From the NCBI RefSeq assembly GCF_006546985.1, contig NZ_VATK01000016.1, positions 1-64,000 on the forward strand: a DNA stretch of 64,000 bases, in the 5' to 3' direction. Position 1 is the first letter of the stretch, and the number at the start of each line of letters is the position of its first letter. Origin of the DNA: Bacillus sp. 03113. Lineage in GTDB: Bacteria > Bacillota > Bacilli > Bacillales > Cytobacillaceae. Under the pieces are notes generated by a model, which saw only the letters and a program-made list of their open reading frames with translations, had not been told where the DNA came from and made no database searches. Below, one piece after another: positions 24,692 to 33,455 of the stretch. The position numbers and the translations under genes were made by a program.

Positions 24692-25561
24692 GTGGGGAAA
24701 TTAATTGCAATTGATATGGATGGTACATTATTAAATCATGAGAATCGAATTAGTGATAAAAACTTAAATGCGATTAAACAAGCAATGGCCTCAGGAATAG
24801 AAATAGCAATCGCAACTGGACGTTCCCATTTTGATGTACAAGAAATCTTGAAAGAAACTACAATAAAGCCGTGGATTATTGGAGCGAATGGTGCAACTAT
24901 ACATAAACCGAATGGAGAGCTGTTTCACTCTATCCCAATAGATAAACAAAAGGCGATGCTTGCTTTAAAATGGCTGGAGAAAAATGAGTTTTATTATGAG
25001 GTATCGTGTAATGATTCTCTATTTTCACATGAAAAAGCGAGAGAACTAATGTCAATCGAGATCGATCAAGTAAAAACAGCTAATCCTGATTTTGATGAGG
25101 CTATTCTCCATCATGCAGCTGCAAGGCAATATAGTCAATCTGGTTTCGCGTTTATTTCCTCTCTTGATGAGCTGCTTCACGATTCAATTGAGATCTATAG
25201 TATTTTAGCGTTCTCTTTTCATGAAAATAAAAGGCAAAAAGGCTGGGAGTATTTTTACACCCATTCTGATATTACCCTAGTTACCTCTGGGCCACATAAT
25301 TTTGAACTAGAGCATCTTGAGGCTTCAAAAGGAAATGCTCTTGAAAAATTAGCGAATGAGCTAAATATTTCAATTGATGAGACGATTGCTATGGGAGATA
25401 GTATGAATGACCTATCAATGATTACGAAAGCAGGCAGAGGAATTGCAATGGGAAATGCACGAGAAGAGCTAAAACAAGCGAGCCAGGAAGTAACCTTAAC
25501 GAATAATGAAGATGGGGTGGCACACGTCATTCATCAATTAGTTCATTCTATAAAAAATTGA
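24692..25561 (+). CDS. Cof-type HAD sugar-phosphate phosphatase
   Basis: A 289-residue HAD hydrolase of the Cof/IIB group (YwpJ/YidA-like). Motif I is IDMDGTLLNHEN, motif II AIATGRS, the motif III Lys lies in ASKGNALEKL, and motif IV is GDSMNDLSMITKAG. The large cap between motifs II and III is the IIB type. It starts at GTG behind AGGAGG and is co-transcribed with the DeoR regulator. Substrates in this group are sugar phosphates and FMN-like compounds; the specific one is not known. Confidence 0.88.
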   Translation: MGKLIAIDMDGTLLNHENRISDKNLNAIKQAMASGIEIAIATGRSHFDVQEILKETTIKPWIIGANGATIHKPNGELFHSIPIDKQKAMLALKWLEKNEFYYEVSCNDSLFSHEKARELMSIEIDQVKTANPDFDEAILHHAAARQYSQSGFAFISSLDELLHDSIEIYSILAFSFHENKRQKGWEYFYTHSDITLVTSGPHNFELEHLEASKGNALEKLANELNISIDETIAMGDSMNDLSMITKAGRGIAMGNAREELKQASQEVTLTNNEDGVAHVIHQLVHSIKN

Positions 25562-25571
25562 ATTATTCAGA

Positions 25572-25615
25572 GATAGAAATCTTTGATTTTTATCATTGAT
25601 TTCTATCCTTTTTTA
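25572..25615. terminator. Terminator between Cof phosphatase and small membrane protein
   Basis: Perfect stem GATAGAAATC/GATTTCTATC with a 16-base loop, followed by seven T. It ends the DeoR-Cof unit and lies directly at the stop codon of the convergent small gene. Confidence 0.85.
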
Positions 25616-25816
25616 TTAAGATAGAGAGGAGTGATCATGTATATTTTTTGTTTCATGGATCATTTGTTCAACGTAAATTCTTTCAGATGTAGAAACATAC
25701 CTTTCATTTTCTTCTGGATTAGTTTGAATTCCTCTTCTTTTATAAACCCAGTCAGTAACGATCCCAAAACCTATAAGTGCAGCAATAATTAGAATTAAAA
25801 AGCTAATGAGATTCAT
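25616..25816 (-). CDS. Small single-pass membrane protein of unknown function
   Basis: A 66-residue protein with one N-terminal membrane helix (LISFLILIIAALIGFGIVT), a basic juxtamembrane stretch (YKRRG) and a polar cytoplasmic tail rich in Glu, Ser and His. AGGAGG lies seven bases before the ATG. I do not recognise a family; small proteins of this kind are common in Bacillus. Confidence 0.65.
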   Translation of the reverse strand: MNLISFLILIIAALIGFGIVTDWVYKRRGIQTNPEENERYVSTSERIYVEQMIHETKNIHDHSSLS

Positions 25817-25987
25817 TTAATATCCTCCTTTTAAATGAAAAGATGATACTGGATTCTTTTCCATATTTTATATTACATTACTATAAAGGTAAAGTTTCAA
25901 ATGCCTAATTTTTTATGTTCAAAAATCATTACCAGATCCTAATAACTGATGATATAATGTTGCTAATATGATAAAGGAGGCTTTTTT

Positions 25988-26578
25988 ATGATTTACAGCC
26001 TTATAGCTAATTTTGCCAAAGTGATATTTATTATTTTTGGACGTAAGAAAGTGATAGATAAGCACCACATTCCGAACGATACAGGATTTGTCGCCGCATG
26101 CACTCATAATTCGTGGCTTGATGTTGTTGCATTAGGTACTTCACTGTTACCAAAGCAAATTAATTTTATGGCAAAAAAAGAATTATTTTCAACTCCAAGA
26201 TCAGATCAATTTTTTCGGAGTATAAATGCTTTTCCAGTTGATCGTGAAAATCCAGGGCCAAGCAGTATTAAAACACCCGTTAAACTCTTGAAAGAAAAGA
26301 AGGTTATAGGGATTTTCCCAAGCGGTAGAAGAACGACAGAGGATGTTCCATTAAAAAAGGGGGCAGCGACTATTGCAAATTTGGCAAAGGTTCCGATTCT
26401 TCCAGCTGCTTATACAGGTCCAACGAATATTAAGGAATTATTTTCAGGAAAGAAAATGAAAGTTATTTTTGGTGAACCGATTCAATTAAAAAAGGAAGAT
26501 GGCACGAAAAAAGACGTAGAAGCTCTAACACAAGAACTATCCGAAAAATTGAACGAGCTTCAATCTTTAATAAAATAA
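25988..26578 (+). CDS. plsC: 1-acyl-glycerol-3-phosphate acyltransferase (PlsC family)
   Basis: A 196-residue acyltransferase of phospholipid synthesis that makes phosphatidic acid from lysophosphatidic acid at the membrane. The block I catalytic motif is HNSWLD (H-x4-D). Block II is FPVDRENPGP and block III is IGIFPSGRRT, where EGTR is more usual. Block IV is VPILPAAYTGP. An N-terminal hydrophobic segment anchors it. GGAGG precedes the ATG. B. subtilis carries a longer plsC, so this could be one of several paralogues. Confidence 0.87.
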   Translation: MIYSLIANFAKVIFIIFGRKKVIDKHHIPNDTGFVAACTHNSWLDVVALGTSLLPKQINFMAKKELFSTPRSDQFFRSINAFPVDRENPGPSSIKTPVKLLKEKKVIGIFPSGRRTTEDVPLKKGAATIANLAKVPILPAAYTGPTNIKELFSGKKMKVIFGEPIQLKKEDGTKKDVEALTQELSEKLNELQSLIK

Positions 26579-26603
26579 TGGAAATTTCTATTGGATAATC
26601 AAA

Positions 26604-26646
26604 AGAGTCTTCACATTTTTATGAGTAAATGTGGGAGGCTTTTTTG
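26604..26646 (+). terminator. Terminator after plsC
   Basis: AGTCTTCACATTT pairs with AAATGTGGGAGGCT (one bulge, GU pairs) and is followed by TTTTTT. Confidence 0.82.
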
Positions 26647-26739
26647 ATTTTCCTCCTTATTTTTCTCATTATTTGAAACTTTCTCCTAGTTTATTTCGTA
26701 TTATATAGTATAGAAAGTTTTTTAAGAGGAAGTGATGTA

Positions 26740-27750
26740 ATGCTATCGGAAAAGCTGCAAAGTAAGGTGGATTTGTATAAGATGATCTATTTTCATCTGA
26801 AAAATAAGATGAAATGGAAAATAAGTGATTCTCGTATCTTGGTCGCTATTGCCTCTCTGTACGTAATTAACAACCGCTCACTTGATCTTTCCCGTTTTAT
26901 GCATTTGAGTCACTACATAAAAAATAATGTAGATATCTGTTCGACATTAAGATCACAACATCGCTTTACGGTTGCTTCTATGCTCGATGTACGGTTTAAC
27001 AACCCAGAAAGCAAATTTCATGAATGTTTAGAAATTTACAAAAAAATGATTCGGAAAGGGTTTGCCAGAGGAGAGTTCACTTATCTTGCTGCCATTATAA
27101 TGTTGTCAAATACTATCGAAAAGGATATATATGATCACATTATAGATCGGTCATTGGAAATATATAGAGGTATGAGTCAGAAGCATTTCTTTTTAACCTC
27201 TAAGAGCGATTATCCACTTGCTGTCTTATTAGCTTCAAGAAATGAATCAAATGAAAATGTTCTACATAATATTGAAGAAATATATGAACGGTTAAACAAA
27301 ACTGGATTTTCAAAGGGAAATGATCTTCAGTCTTTAAGCCATATTCTTTCCTTAGAAAAATATACAGATACAAATTTGTTAATTGATCGGTCGATTCAGC
27401 TCTATCAAGCCTTGGACAAGTTTGATTTTAATCCAAGTCCTATGCATTATTCATCTATTGGAATGCTTGCGTTACTAAAAGATGGAATCAGTGAGCTAAA
27501 TACCATTCAAATTATGATGAATCAGTTGAGTTTGGAAACGCAATTTAAATGGAACAAGGAAATGAACTTTATGATCGCAGTAAACTTATTAATGAGTACA
27601 AAATTAGATAATGCTTATATGATTGAAACAGGTATTTACTCTTTAATGGATGCCATTATTAAAGCTCAGCAAACGGCCATGCTTGCTGTTGTTAGCTCTA
27701 GCTCAATTTCTGCAGCTATCCAAGGAAGTGATTCATCTCCAAGCTATTAG
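26740..27750 (+). CDS. DUF4003-family protein
   Basis: A 336-residue, mostly helical cytoplasmic protein. From memory it matches DUF4003: DSRILVAIASLYV near the N-terminus, HRFTVASMLDVRF (about 86-98), repeated LEIYKKM/LEIYRGM helices, and the end of a Ser-rich tail. The repeating Leu-Tyr-Arg pattern suggests a helical-repeat fold. Function is unknown. AAGAGGAAG precedes the ATG. It stands alone. Confidence 0.7.
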   Translation: MLSEKLQSKVDLYKMIYFHLKNKMKWKISDSRILVAIASLYVINNRSLDLSRFMHLSHYIKNNVDICSTLRSQHRFTVASMLDVRFNNPESKFHECLEIYKKMIRKGFARGEFTYLAAIIMLSNTIEKDIYDHIIDRSLEIYRGMSQKHFFLTSKSDYPLAVLLASRNESNENVLHNIEEIYERLNKTGFSKGNDLQSLSHILSLEKYTDTNLLIDRSIQLYQALDKFDFNPSPMHYSSIGMLALLKDGISELNTIQIMMNQLSLETQFKWNKEMNFMIAVNLLMSTKLDNAYMIETGIYSLMDAIIKAQQTAMLAVVSSSSISAAIQGSDSSPSY

Positions 27751-27844
27751 ATCTATAGTTAATGAATGAAATGGTTATTATTACATTTTTTTCTACCACT
27801 CAAATTAATTTTGTTATATAATTTGTTAGAAATAATAGAAGTGA

Positions 27845-27933
27845 AACCACAAGGGGAGCGTCTTGCTGAGATTGGACATTGATTGTTCTGACCCTTTGAA
27901 CCTGTTAGTTAATGCTAGCGTAGGGATGTGGAT
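27845..27933 (+). ncRNA. TPP (THI-element) riboswitch
   Basis: The thi-box core is complete: CAAGGGGAGC, TTGCTGAGA, GACCCTTTGAACCTG, and the closing AATGCTAGCGTAGGGATGTGG, with CCAC/GTGG as P1. It lies before the thiamine transporter gene and should repress it when thiamine pyrophosphate is abundant. Confidence 0.97.
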
Positions 27934-27972
27934 AAGAAAGTATCATGATAACTTATTGCTTTATTCTTTGAT

Positions 27973-28016
27973 GCTTCTCCTTGCGGTTTCCTTTTAGGAA
28001 ATAGGGGAGATTTTTT
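27973..28016 (+). promoter_or_regulatory. TPP riboswitch expression platform
   Basis: TCTCC faces GGAGA around an inner TTTCC-TTTT-AGGAAA hairpin, followed by six T and the GTG start of thiT. The right arm holds the GGGGAG ribosome binding site, so the element could act both as terminator and by hiding that site. Confidence 0.65.
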
Positions 28017-28619
28017 GTGAAAAAATTAAGCTTAGTCGTATTAATTGAAGCAGCCTTTTTTGCAGCTTTTGCGCTCGTGCTCGATTTGATTCCGTCCATT
28101 AAGCTGACACCGATGATATCCATATCAGCTGCCATGATTCCGATTTTTATTATTGCTTATCGTTGGGGGTTTAGGGCAAGTATACTTTCAGGATTTTTAT
28201 GGGGTGTTCTTCAATTAGTCGTTGGAGATATTTATTTCCTTAATATCTTTCAATTTTTAATTGAGTATTTTATCGCTTTCGCATTCATTGGATTTGCTGG
28301 TCTTTTTTATCAGGTTATTCAAAAGCAATTGCTTAACAATCAAAAAGGGAAAGCTGGTTTGTGGATAGTTGTTGCTACATTGACAGGGAGTATCGCTCGT
28401 TATGTTTGGCACTTTATTGCAGGGGTTATATTCTGGGGAAGTTATGCTCCTGAAGGCATGTCGCCGATCATCTATTCATTAATGGTGAACGGTGGAACCA
28501 TGATAGGATCTGCCATTTTATGCTCTTTTATTCTTATATTACTTACTCTTACTGCGCCAAGATTACTTCTAAAAAAACCAATAGCTTCTACAACAACACA
28601 ACATAGCTTGCAAAAATAA
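28017..28619 (+). CDS. thiT: Thiamine-specific ECF transporter S component
   Basis: A 200-residue membrane protein with six segments, starting at GTG behind GGGGAG. It matches ThiT (YuaJ): an N-terminal IEAAFFAAFALVLDLIPSIK, the region with YRWGFRASILSGFLWGVLQLVVGD, and a C-terminal NGGTMIGSAILC. With the shared EcfAA'T energising module encoded elsewhere it imports thiamine. The TPP riboswitch directly upstream confirms the assignment. Confidence 0.95.
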   Translation: MKKLSLVVLIEAAFFAAFALVLDLIPSIKLTPMISISAAMIPIFIIAYRWGFRASILSGFLWGVLQLVVGDIYFLNIFQFLIEYFIAFAFIGFAGLFYQVIQKQLLNNQKGKAGLWIVVATLTGSIARYVWHFIAGVIFWGSYAPEGMSPIIYSLMVNGGTMIGSAILCSFILILLTLTAPRLLLKKPIASTTTQHSLQK

Positions 28620-28625
28620 AGGGAA

Positions 28626-28660
28626 CGCCTCTTCAACATTATTTGAAGAGGCGCTTTTAT
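28626..28660. terminator. Terminator after thiT
   Basis: CGCCTCTTCAA-CATTAT-TTGAAGAGGCG followed by CTTTTATTT. Confidence 0.85.
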
Positions 28661-28669
28661 TTAGTTTAA

Positions 28670-29458
28670 TTATTGTTTCGGAGAATGGAACCCTGCTTCC
28701 TGTGCTTCCGTTTCACTGCAAAACCAAGCCTCTGGCTTCGTTTGTGAATACCAACGAGAATTAGGCAAGTGATAGATTTTATCTCCTTTAGAGTTAATAT
28801 TCCCTTTAATATTGCACATTTTATTTTGATTTTTGGATGAATAATTGATACTTTGTTGATCACTAGGTGAGATCATCTTTGGATGAAATCCATCCTTCTG
28901 GGAGTAATTTTCTACCTTCCATATCCCGATCCCTTTTTTTTGACTTTCCTTTTGAATCAAATTGAATTGATCTATGTAACGTGTGTTTGGAGGATATACG
29001 TATGCGACTCTAGCCAAGCCTTCCTTAAGAAGCTCTTCTTGTACCATTTTTCCATCAGCGTAAACATAGGCTAATAATCTCGAGTATTTATCATGTTTTG
29101 GCCCTATATCAAACTCTAATTCAATCATTTTTGCTTTTTCAACCACAGCTCGAGTGAAATTCTTAGCATCCTCTCCATATGGCTGTTTTCCAAGGCGTGG
29201 ATGCGAGGTTTCAGGAGTATCAATCAGCAATAATCGGACTTTTTTATTTGAACCTTGATACATTACCTCAACTGTGTCACCATCAATAGGCTTAATTAAC
29301 TTAACCTTCACACGTTTAAATTCAGTCTGCTGATCTTTGTTTTGATTAAATTCTTCTTGTACTTCATTGCTATTTTTTTGATCGTTGCTGTGATCTGTTG
29401 AGTAGATAGAACATCCGCTTATCATGACCATAAAAAGGACTGCAGAGAGCCATTTCAT
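28670..29458 (-). CDS. Lipoprotein thermonuclease-family nuclease
   Basis: A 262-residue nuclease exported as a lipoprotein: the signal peptide ends in a lipobox-like MISGCS with Cys at about 16. A Ser/Gln/Asn-rich linker is followed by a staphylococcal nuclease domain (about 48-178; IKPIDGDTVEV, VRLLLIDTPE, YGEDAKNFT, DKYSRLLAYVY, LARVAYVYPP). The C-terminal module (about 212-258) has CNIKGN, YHLPNSRWY and WFCSETEAQEAGF. This is a two-Cys motif seen at the end of several Bacillus nucleases. It probably degrades extracellular DNA or RNA with Ca2+. Confidence 0.88.
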   Translation of the reverse strand: MKWLSAVLFMVMISGCSIYSTDHSNDQKNSNEVQEEFNQNKDQQTEFKRVKVKLIKPIDGDTVEVMYQGSNKKVRLLLIDTPETSHPRLGKQPYGEDAKNFTRAVVEKAKMIELEFDIGPKHDKYSRLLAYVYADGKMVQEELLKEGLARVAYVYPPNTRYIDQFNLIQKESQKKGIGIWKVENYSQKDGFHPKMISPSDQQSINYSSKNQNKMCNIKGNINSKGDKIYHLPNSRWYSQTKPEAWFCSETEAQEAGFHSPKQ

Positions 29459-29640
29459 TTATACTTACCTACTTTCATTCATATAAAGATAAGAACTTGT
29501 GTTCAAAATCGCCTATACAAGTTTATCAGTTTGAATGGGTATCTGTCACTATTGATGTCTCATCCTTGATATGAGTTAGTTTTTAATGGATAATATATTT
29601 AATCATAAGTGTTAGAAAGCAGTAAAGGAGAAGATGGCAG

Positions 29641-30789
29641 TTGAATTTTCATGAAACAAAGACATTAGCAGAAAGATTAGAGCTAATGAGTAAGATTTCA
29701 GATCCGTTTTTGACAAGAGCAGAAAAAATCGATTTAGAAGGAGGGTTTCCTTTTCGGAATATTGAAGATTTAAAAAATTCAGGTTATACTGCACTTACTG
29801 TTCCCAAAAAATATGGTGGAATGGAAATTTCAATATTTGAGTTAGTTTGTTTACAAGAAAAAATAGCAGAAAAAGACGGTGCTACGGCTCTATCAATTGG
29901 TTGGCATATGGGGTTCATCAAAAATTTAAGTGAGTATCTCACATGGGAGGAAGACTTATTTCAAAAGCTATGCATGGAGGCTAAAAAGGGTGCTTTAGTA
30001 AATGCAGCAGCAACTGAACCGAAAACAGGTAGTCCGACTCGAGGGGGAAAGCCTCAAACAACAGCAGAAAAACAAGGGAAGGAATGGGTCATTGAGGGAC
30101 GAAAAACCTTTACAACGATGTCTCCTATCCTGGACTACTTTATTGTTAGTGCCACAATTAAAGATACAGACCAAGTAGGCAATTTCCTCATTCATCGTTC
30201 CTGTCCAGGTGTATCCATTGAGGAAACATGGGATTCCCTTGGTATGAGAGGAACAGGCAGTCATGATCTTGTCTTAAGAAACGTGAAAATTCAAGAGGAA
30301 TGCTTTGTTGAAGCTTTTAAGCCAGGAAAGAAAAAACCAAATGCGTCTTTACTACATATTCCATCATGTTATTTAGGCATTGCACAGGCTGCTCAAGCAT
30401 ATGCTATTCAATTTGCTAAAGAATATGCTCCTAATAGCATTTCGGGTGCTATTATTGATATTGCAACTGTACAGCAAAGAATCGGAGAGATGGAATTGGA
30501 ATTGATGAAATCAAGACATTTCCTCTATTCAGTTGCCAAGATGTGGGATAGTGCCAGCAAAGAAGAAAGAATAAAGCTTCAACCCGAATTAAGCGCAGTA
30601 AAGCATGCGGTTACAAATAGTGCGATTAAGGTTGTGGATATTGCGATGAGAGTGGTGGGAGCAAAAAGTTTATCAATGCAGAATCCTTTACAAAGATATT
30701 ATCGAGATGTCCGCGCTGGCCTGCATAATCCTCCAATGGATGATATGACGATTCAAACTTTAGCATCTTCTGCCATTCAAAAACAATGA
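29641..30789 (+). CDS. Acyl-CoA dehydrogenase family protein
   Basis: A 382-residue flavoenzyme starting at TTG behind AAAGGAG. It shows the three-domain order of acyl-CoA dehydrogenases. The N-terminal helical domain has YTALTVPKKYGGME. The beta domain has ATEPKTGSP, KTFTTMSP and DSLGMRGTGSHD. The C-terminal helical domain has QRYYRDVRAGLHNPPMDD. The usual catalytic Glu cannot be assigned with certainty. The DSLGMRGTGSHD motif is common in members acting on unusual substrates. It stands alone, without other beta-oxidation genes, so the substrate is unknown. Confidence 0.85.
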   Translation: MNFHETKTLAERLELMSKISDPFLTRAEKIDLEGGFPFRNIEDLKNSGYTALTVPKKYGGMEISIFELVCLQEKIAEKDGATALSIGWHMGFIKNLSEYLTWEEDLFQKLCMEAKKGALVNAAATEPKTGSPTRGGKPQTTAEKQGKEWVIEGRKTFTTMSPILDYFIVSATIKDTDQVGNFLIHRSCPGVSIEETWDSLGMRGTGSHDLVLRNVKIQEECFVEAFKPGKKKPNASLLHIPSCYLGIAQAAQAYAIQFAKEYAPNSISGAIIDIATVQQRIGEMELELMKSRHFLYSVAKMWDSASKEERIKLQPELSAVKHAVTNSAIKVVDIAMRVVGAKSLSMQNPLQRYYRDVRAGLHNPPMDDMTIQTLASSAIQKQ

Positions 30790-30832
30790 AATTAGTTTTC
30801 AATATAGTGGTAAAACTTTTTGCGTTTTTTCA

Positions 30833-31072
30833 TTAGAACCTGCTTTTATCGATATTTTTTAAAAAGCGTTTGAAAAATAGCGCTAATGCAATTCCAATGA
30901 CTTTACTCTTTATAATGGTCGCTCTTATTATTTTTATGAGCCTAGAGGATTTTGTAGGGTTGATGCCAATTGGTGGACCATTTACATATCGTTTTAAACT
31001 GAACATTATTGCTTCTTCTAATATAAACAAAATGATAACGGGAGAAATAATAAGAATGAACCATATCCACAT
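30833..31072 (-). CDS. Small membrane protein of unknown function
   Basis: A 79-residue reading on the minus strand with a strong N-terminal membrane helix (WIWFILIISPVIILFIL), a polar middle (RYVNGPPIGINPTKSSR) and a second hydrophobic stretch before a basic end. A plus-strand reading of 68 residues (30870-31076) covers the same bases with no ribosome binding site. The minus-strand version, with a weak AGG, is the more plausible gene. I do not recognise it. Confidence 0.45.
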   Translation of the reverse strand: MWIWFILIISPVIILFILEEAIMFSLKRYVNGPPIGINPTKSSRLIKIIRATIIKSKVIGIALALFFKRFLKNIDKSRF

Positions 31073-31219
31073 CTAAATCAGCCTACTCTCATAAAATAAA
31101 TAGTTATTGAAAATGGTAGATTTATATATTTTTGTCTTACATTGGTTTCAGTAATAGTTATTTACCCGTTGTATGAAGCTCATAAACTGCTAGATAAATA
31201 TTTTTTAGGATGTGATGAT

Positions 31220-31750
31220 ATGGATCAATTAAAATATCCAATTGGACAATACAATTCACCTGTAGAAATTACGAAAGAACATCGAGAAGAATGGATAAAG
31301 GTCTTGGCTGAATTACCTGTTTTATTAAAAAAATCTGTAATGAATTTAAATGAAGAGCAGCTAAATACTGAATATAGACCAGGTGGGTGGACCATTAGAC
31401 AAGTGATCCACCATATCGCTGACAGTCATATGAATTCGTTTATCCGCTTTAAGCTTTCCCTAACCGAGGATTCTCCAATTATTAAGCCCTATGATGAAAA
31501 GAAATGGGCTGAACTATATGACACTCGATCGGCTCCGATTGAGATTTCACTTGCATTAATAGAATCGTTACATGAGAGATGGGTATTGTTATTAAATTCT
31601 TTAAATGAAAAACAATTTAGCCGTTCATTTATACATCCAGAAGATCAAAAAACCATCCCATTAGATAATGCTTTAGGATTATACGCTTGGCATAGTCGTC
31701 ATCATTTGTCCCATATAACAGAATTACTTAAAAGAATGAATTGGGATTAA
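31220..31750 (+). CDS. bstA: Bacillithiol S-transferase / DinB-fold metalloprotein
   Basis: A 176-residue protein of the DinB/YfiT four-helix family. B. subtilis YfiT (BstA) transfers bacillithiol to electrophiles. It shows YPIGQY near the start, PGGWTIRQVIHHIADSHMN with the first metal-binding His, KPYDEKKWAEL, and WHSRHHLSHI with the second metal-site His cluster. The ATG at 31220 has AGGATGTGAT upstream. A longer reading to 31142 has no ribosome binding site. A role in detoxification is inferred from the family. Confidence 0.88.
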   Translation: MDQLKYPIGQYNSPVEITKEHREEWIKVLAELPVLLKKSVMNLNEEQLNTEYRPGGWTIRQVIHHIADSHMNSFIRFKLSLTEDSPIIKPYDEKKWAELYDTRSAPIEISLALIESLHERWVLLLNSLNEKQFSRSFIHPEDQKTIPLDNALGLYAWHSRHHLSHITELLKRMNWD

Positions 31751-31773
31751 TAAAAATATAAACATACAGATTA

Positions 31774-31828
31774 AAAAAAGATATCACTCCTTATTTTCAC
31801 AGTGTTAATAAGAGGGGATATCTTTTTT
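31774..31828. terminator. Bidirectional terminator between bstA and 2Duf gene
   Basis: AAAAAAGATATCACTCCTTATT and AATAAGAGGGGATATCTTTTTT form a long stem with T-runs on both strands. Confidence 0.85.
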
Positions 31829-31852
31829 ATTGTGGATAATCCATTCAATTGG

Positions 31853-32713
31853 TTACCCATTTAAATACGGTTTTAATTTTTCAATAACATTTAGAAGCTT
31901 TTTAGAATTGCGATTGTACATTTTTTTTGCTTTGTCAGAATCTGTTTCCAAAGCAAACATTTCTAAGTCAGCTTGACATTTCTTTATCATCGTCATTAAT
32001 AACGGTCTTTGCTGTGGACTTGGTATGGCCAAGCTATCATCAAAAACATCAATGTGCAATTCTCCATATGAATCAATTTGTCCATAGAAAACATTATCTA
32101 AAAGAACCCCTTGTTTTTCTAATTCTATATTAAGCCACTCTCTGGTTTTTCCTGCTGCTGTAAGAGAATCGTTAATAATTTGCCCATCCATAATAACGGT
32201 TTGAGATTCTTTCTCTTGAGCAACTTTTAAATTGAGAACTTTTGGAGTTAATGGAAGGTTTTCCTTTTTAAGAAGAACACTAAGATCCCCACTAGATTCC
32301 AAAACGGCGAATTCTACATCGGCTGTATTGAATACATTTTTCTGCCGTAATAATTTATTTAGTTCATCAATTGAATATTTTTCTTTTTTTAAATTATCCT
32401 CTAGGATTTTACCATCTTGAATAAGTGGTGTTGCTTTTCCTTCAACCAAATCCCGAAACTTTTTACTTTTTAAAGCGATTAAATCAACTATTAGAGTAAT
32501 GAATCCAAAAATAAGGATGGCTACTACTCCATGAGCAATATTTCTTTCAAGTCCCATGATAACTTCAGCAGCAATGCTTCCAATTGTAATACCTGAAACA
32601 TATTCAAAAAAGGAAATTTCGGAAATTTGCTTTTTTCCTAATATTTTTGTCATTAATATTAAGATTACAATAAAGATGATAGAACGGATGAAAATATCTG
32701 TCCACTCAGACAT
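31853..32713 (-). CDS. 2Duf-type membrane protein (DUF421 plus DUF1657-like tail)
   Basis: A 286-residue protein. Three N-terminal membrane helices (about 7-80) are followed by the YetF/DUF421 domain (GKKQISEISFFEYVSGITIGSIAAE, GKATPLIQDGKI, LRQKNVFNTADVEFAVLE). The last 45 residues (KKCQADLEMFALETDSDKA and on to KPYL) resemble the DUF1657 proteins encoded by the two genes upstream. From memory, this fusion is the 2Duf protein of the mobile spoVA2 operon, which raises spore wet-heat resistance in its membrane. Here it sits with two DUF1657 genes but without spoVA genes. AGGAGGTGA precedes the ATG. Confidence 0.82.
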   Translation of the reverse strand: MSEWTDIFIRSIIFIVILILMTKILGKKQISEISFFEYVSGITIGSIAAEVIMGLERNIAHGVVAILIFGFITLIVDLIALKSKKFRDLVEGKATPLIQDGKILEDNLKKEKYSIDELNKLLRQKNVFNTADVEFAVLESSGDLSVLLKKENLPLTPKVLNLKVAQEKESQTVIMDGQIINDSLTAAGKTREWLNIELEKQGVLLDNVFYGQIDSYGELHIDVFDDSLAIPSPQQRPLLMTMIKKCQADLEMFALETDSDKAKKMYNRNSKKLLNVIEKLKPYLNG

Positions 32714-32730
32714 TTTTATGTCACCTCCTG

Positions 32731-32937
32731 TTAGGAATCTTTGTACTGAGGTTCTTCAACTTCTATTTCCGTTACGCGAGCTTCTAGATCTCTTTTGATA
32801 GTATGTATTTCAAGCATCATCTCATGAAAGGTTTTTTGTGCCATTTTTTCACGAGAATTTAATGCTAAAGTGGATAATTGTGCTTCAATTCCATTAATGG
32901 TTGCTACACATTGCTTAACATTGGAAATAATCGTCAT
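32731..32937 (-). CDS. DUF1657 small protein, copy 2
   Basis: A 68-residue helical protein. It parallels the neighbouring DUF1657 protein: MTIISNVKQCVATINGIEAQLSTLAL, then a Lys/Glu-rich helix, ending EEPQYKDS. The ATG at 32937 has AGGAAG seven bases upstream; the ATG at 32955 has none. It ends 18 bases before the 2Duf gene start. DUF1657 proteins are associated with spoVA-type spore germination/heat resistance operons. Confidence 0.82.
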   Translation of the reverse strand: MTIISNVKQCVATINGIEAQLSTLALNSREKMAQKTFHEMMLEIHTIKRDLEARVTEIEVEEPQYKDS

Positions 32938-33008
32938 TTTTCTTCTTCCTAACATTATAAAATAATTTTAACGGTTGACCACTAAGTCAACCGTTAAAAG
33001 CAATTCAA

Positions 33009-33212
33009 TTACTGGTTATATTGAGGCTCTTCCTGCACGATTTGCTGCAGACGTGGTTCAATACTATCAATAATAGCTTGTGTTTGTTTTGCTGCATCTT
33101 GGTATATTTTTTTGGCAGATTGGTTTTCTGTTCCTAATGAAAAAGTTTCAAAACTTGCTTGTGCGCTTTTTAGTCCTGCGATTGTCTGCTTAATTTGGCT
33201 TCCAACTGTCAT
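33009..33212 (-). CDS. DUF1657 small protein, copy 1
   Basis: A 67-residue helical protein of the DUF1657 family (MTVGSQIKQTIAGLKSAQAS, FSLGTENQSAKKIYQDAAKQ, ending EEPQYNQ). It is the first gene of the DUF1657-DUF1657-2Duf set, all on the minus strand with short gaps. Such genes are expected to be expressed in the forespore. I looked for a SigG promoter upstream and could not identify a convincing one. Confidence 0.82.
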   Translation of the reverse strand: MTVGSQIKQTIAGLKSAQASFETFSLGTENQSAKKIYQDAAKQTQAIIDSIEPRLQQIVQEEPQYNQ

Positions 33213-33455
33213 TTGGTATAAACCTACTTTCGTGTGTTATTGTATTACAACTTGTATTTTTTCTATTTTGAAAGGAGTTATGTATTTCAAAAAATGGAAA
33301 TTATATTTTTCTTTTCCTCTTTGACTCATGAAAAGAAAGGGAATTTTATTTTTTACAGAAACTAAAATCTTTCTTCCTCATGGTTTATAATCATAATATA
33401 GAGACATAAAAAATGAAAAAACAGCTAGCTGTTTTTTACTTGTAGGTGAAAAATA

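Noticed and set aside
30870-31076. 68-residue plus-strand reading with membrane-like segments
   Set aside because: It begins at TTG with no ribosome binding site and overlaps a more plausible minus-strand reading.
33289-33324. 12-codon plus-strand reading behind AAAGGAG
   Set aside because: It is very short, has no recognisable feature and lies upstream of nothing that it could control closely.
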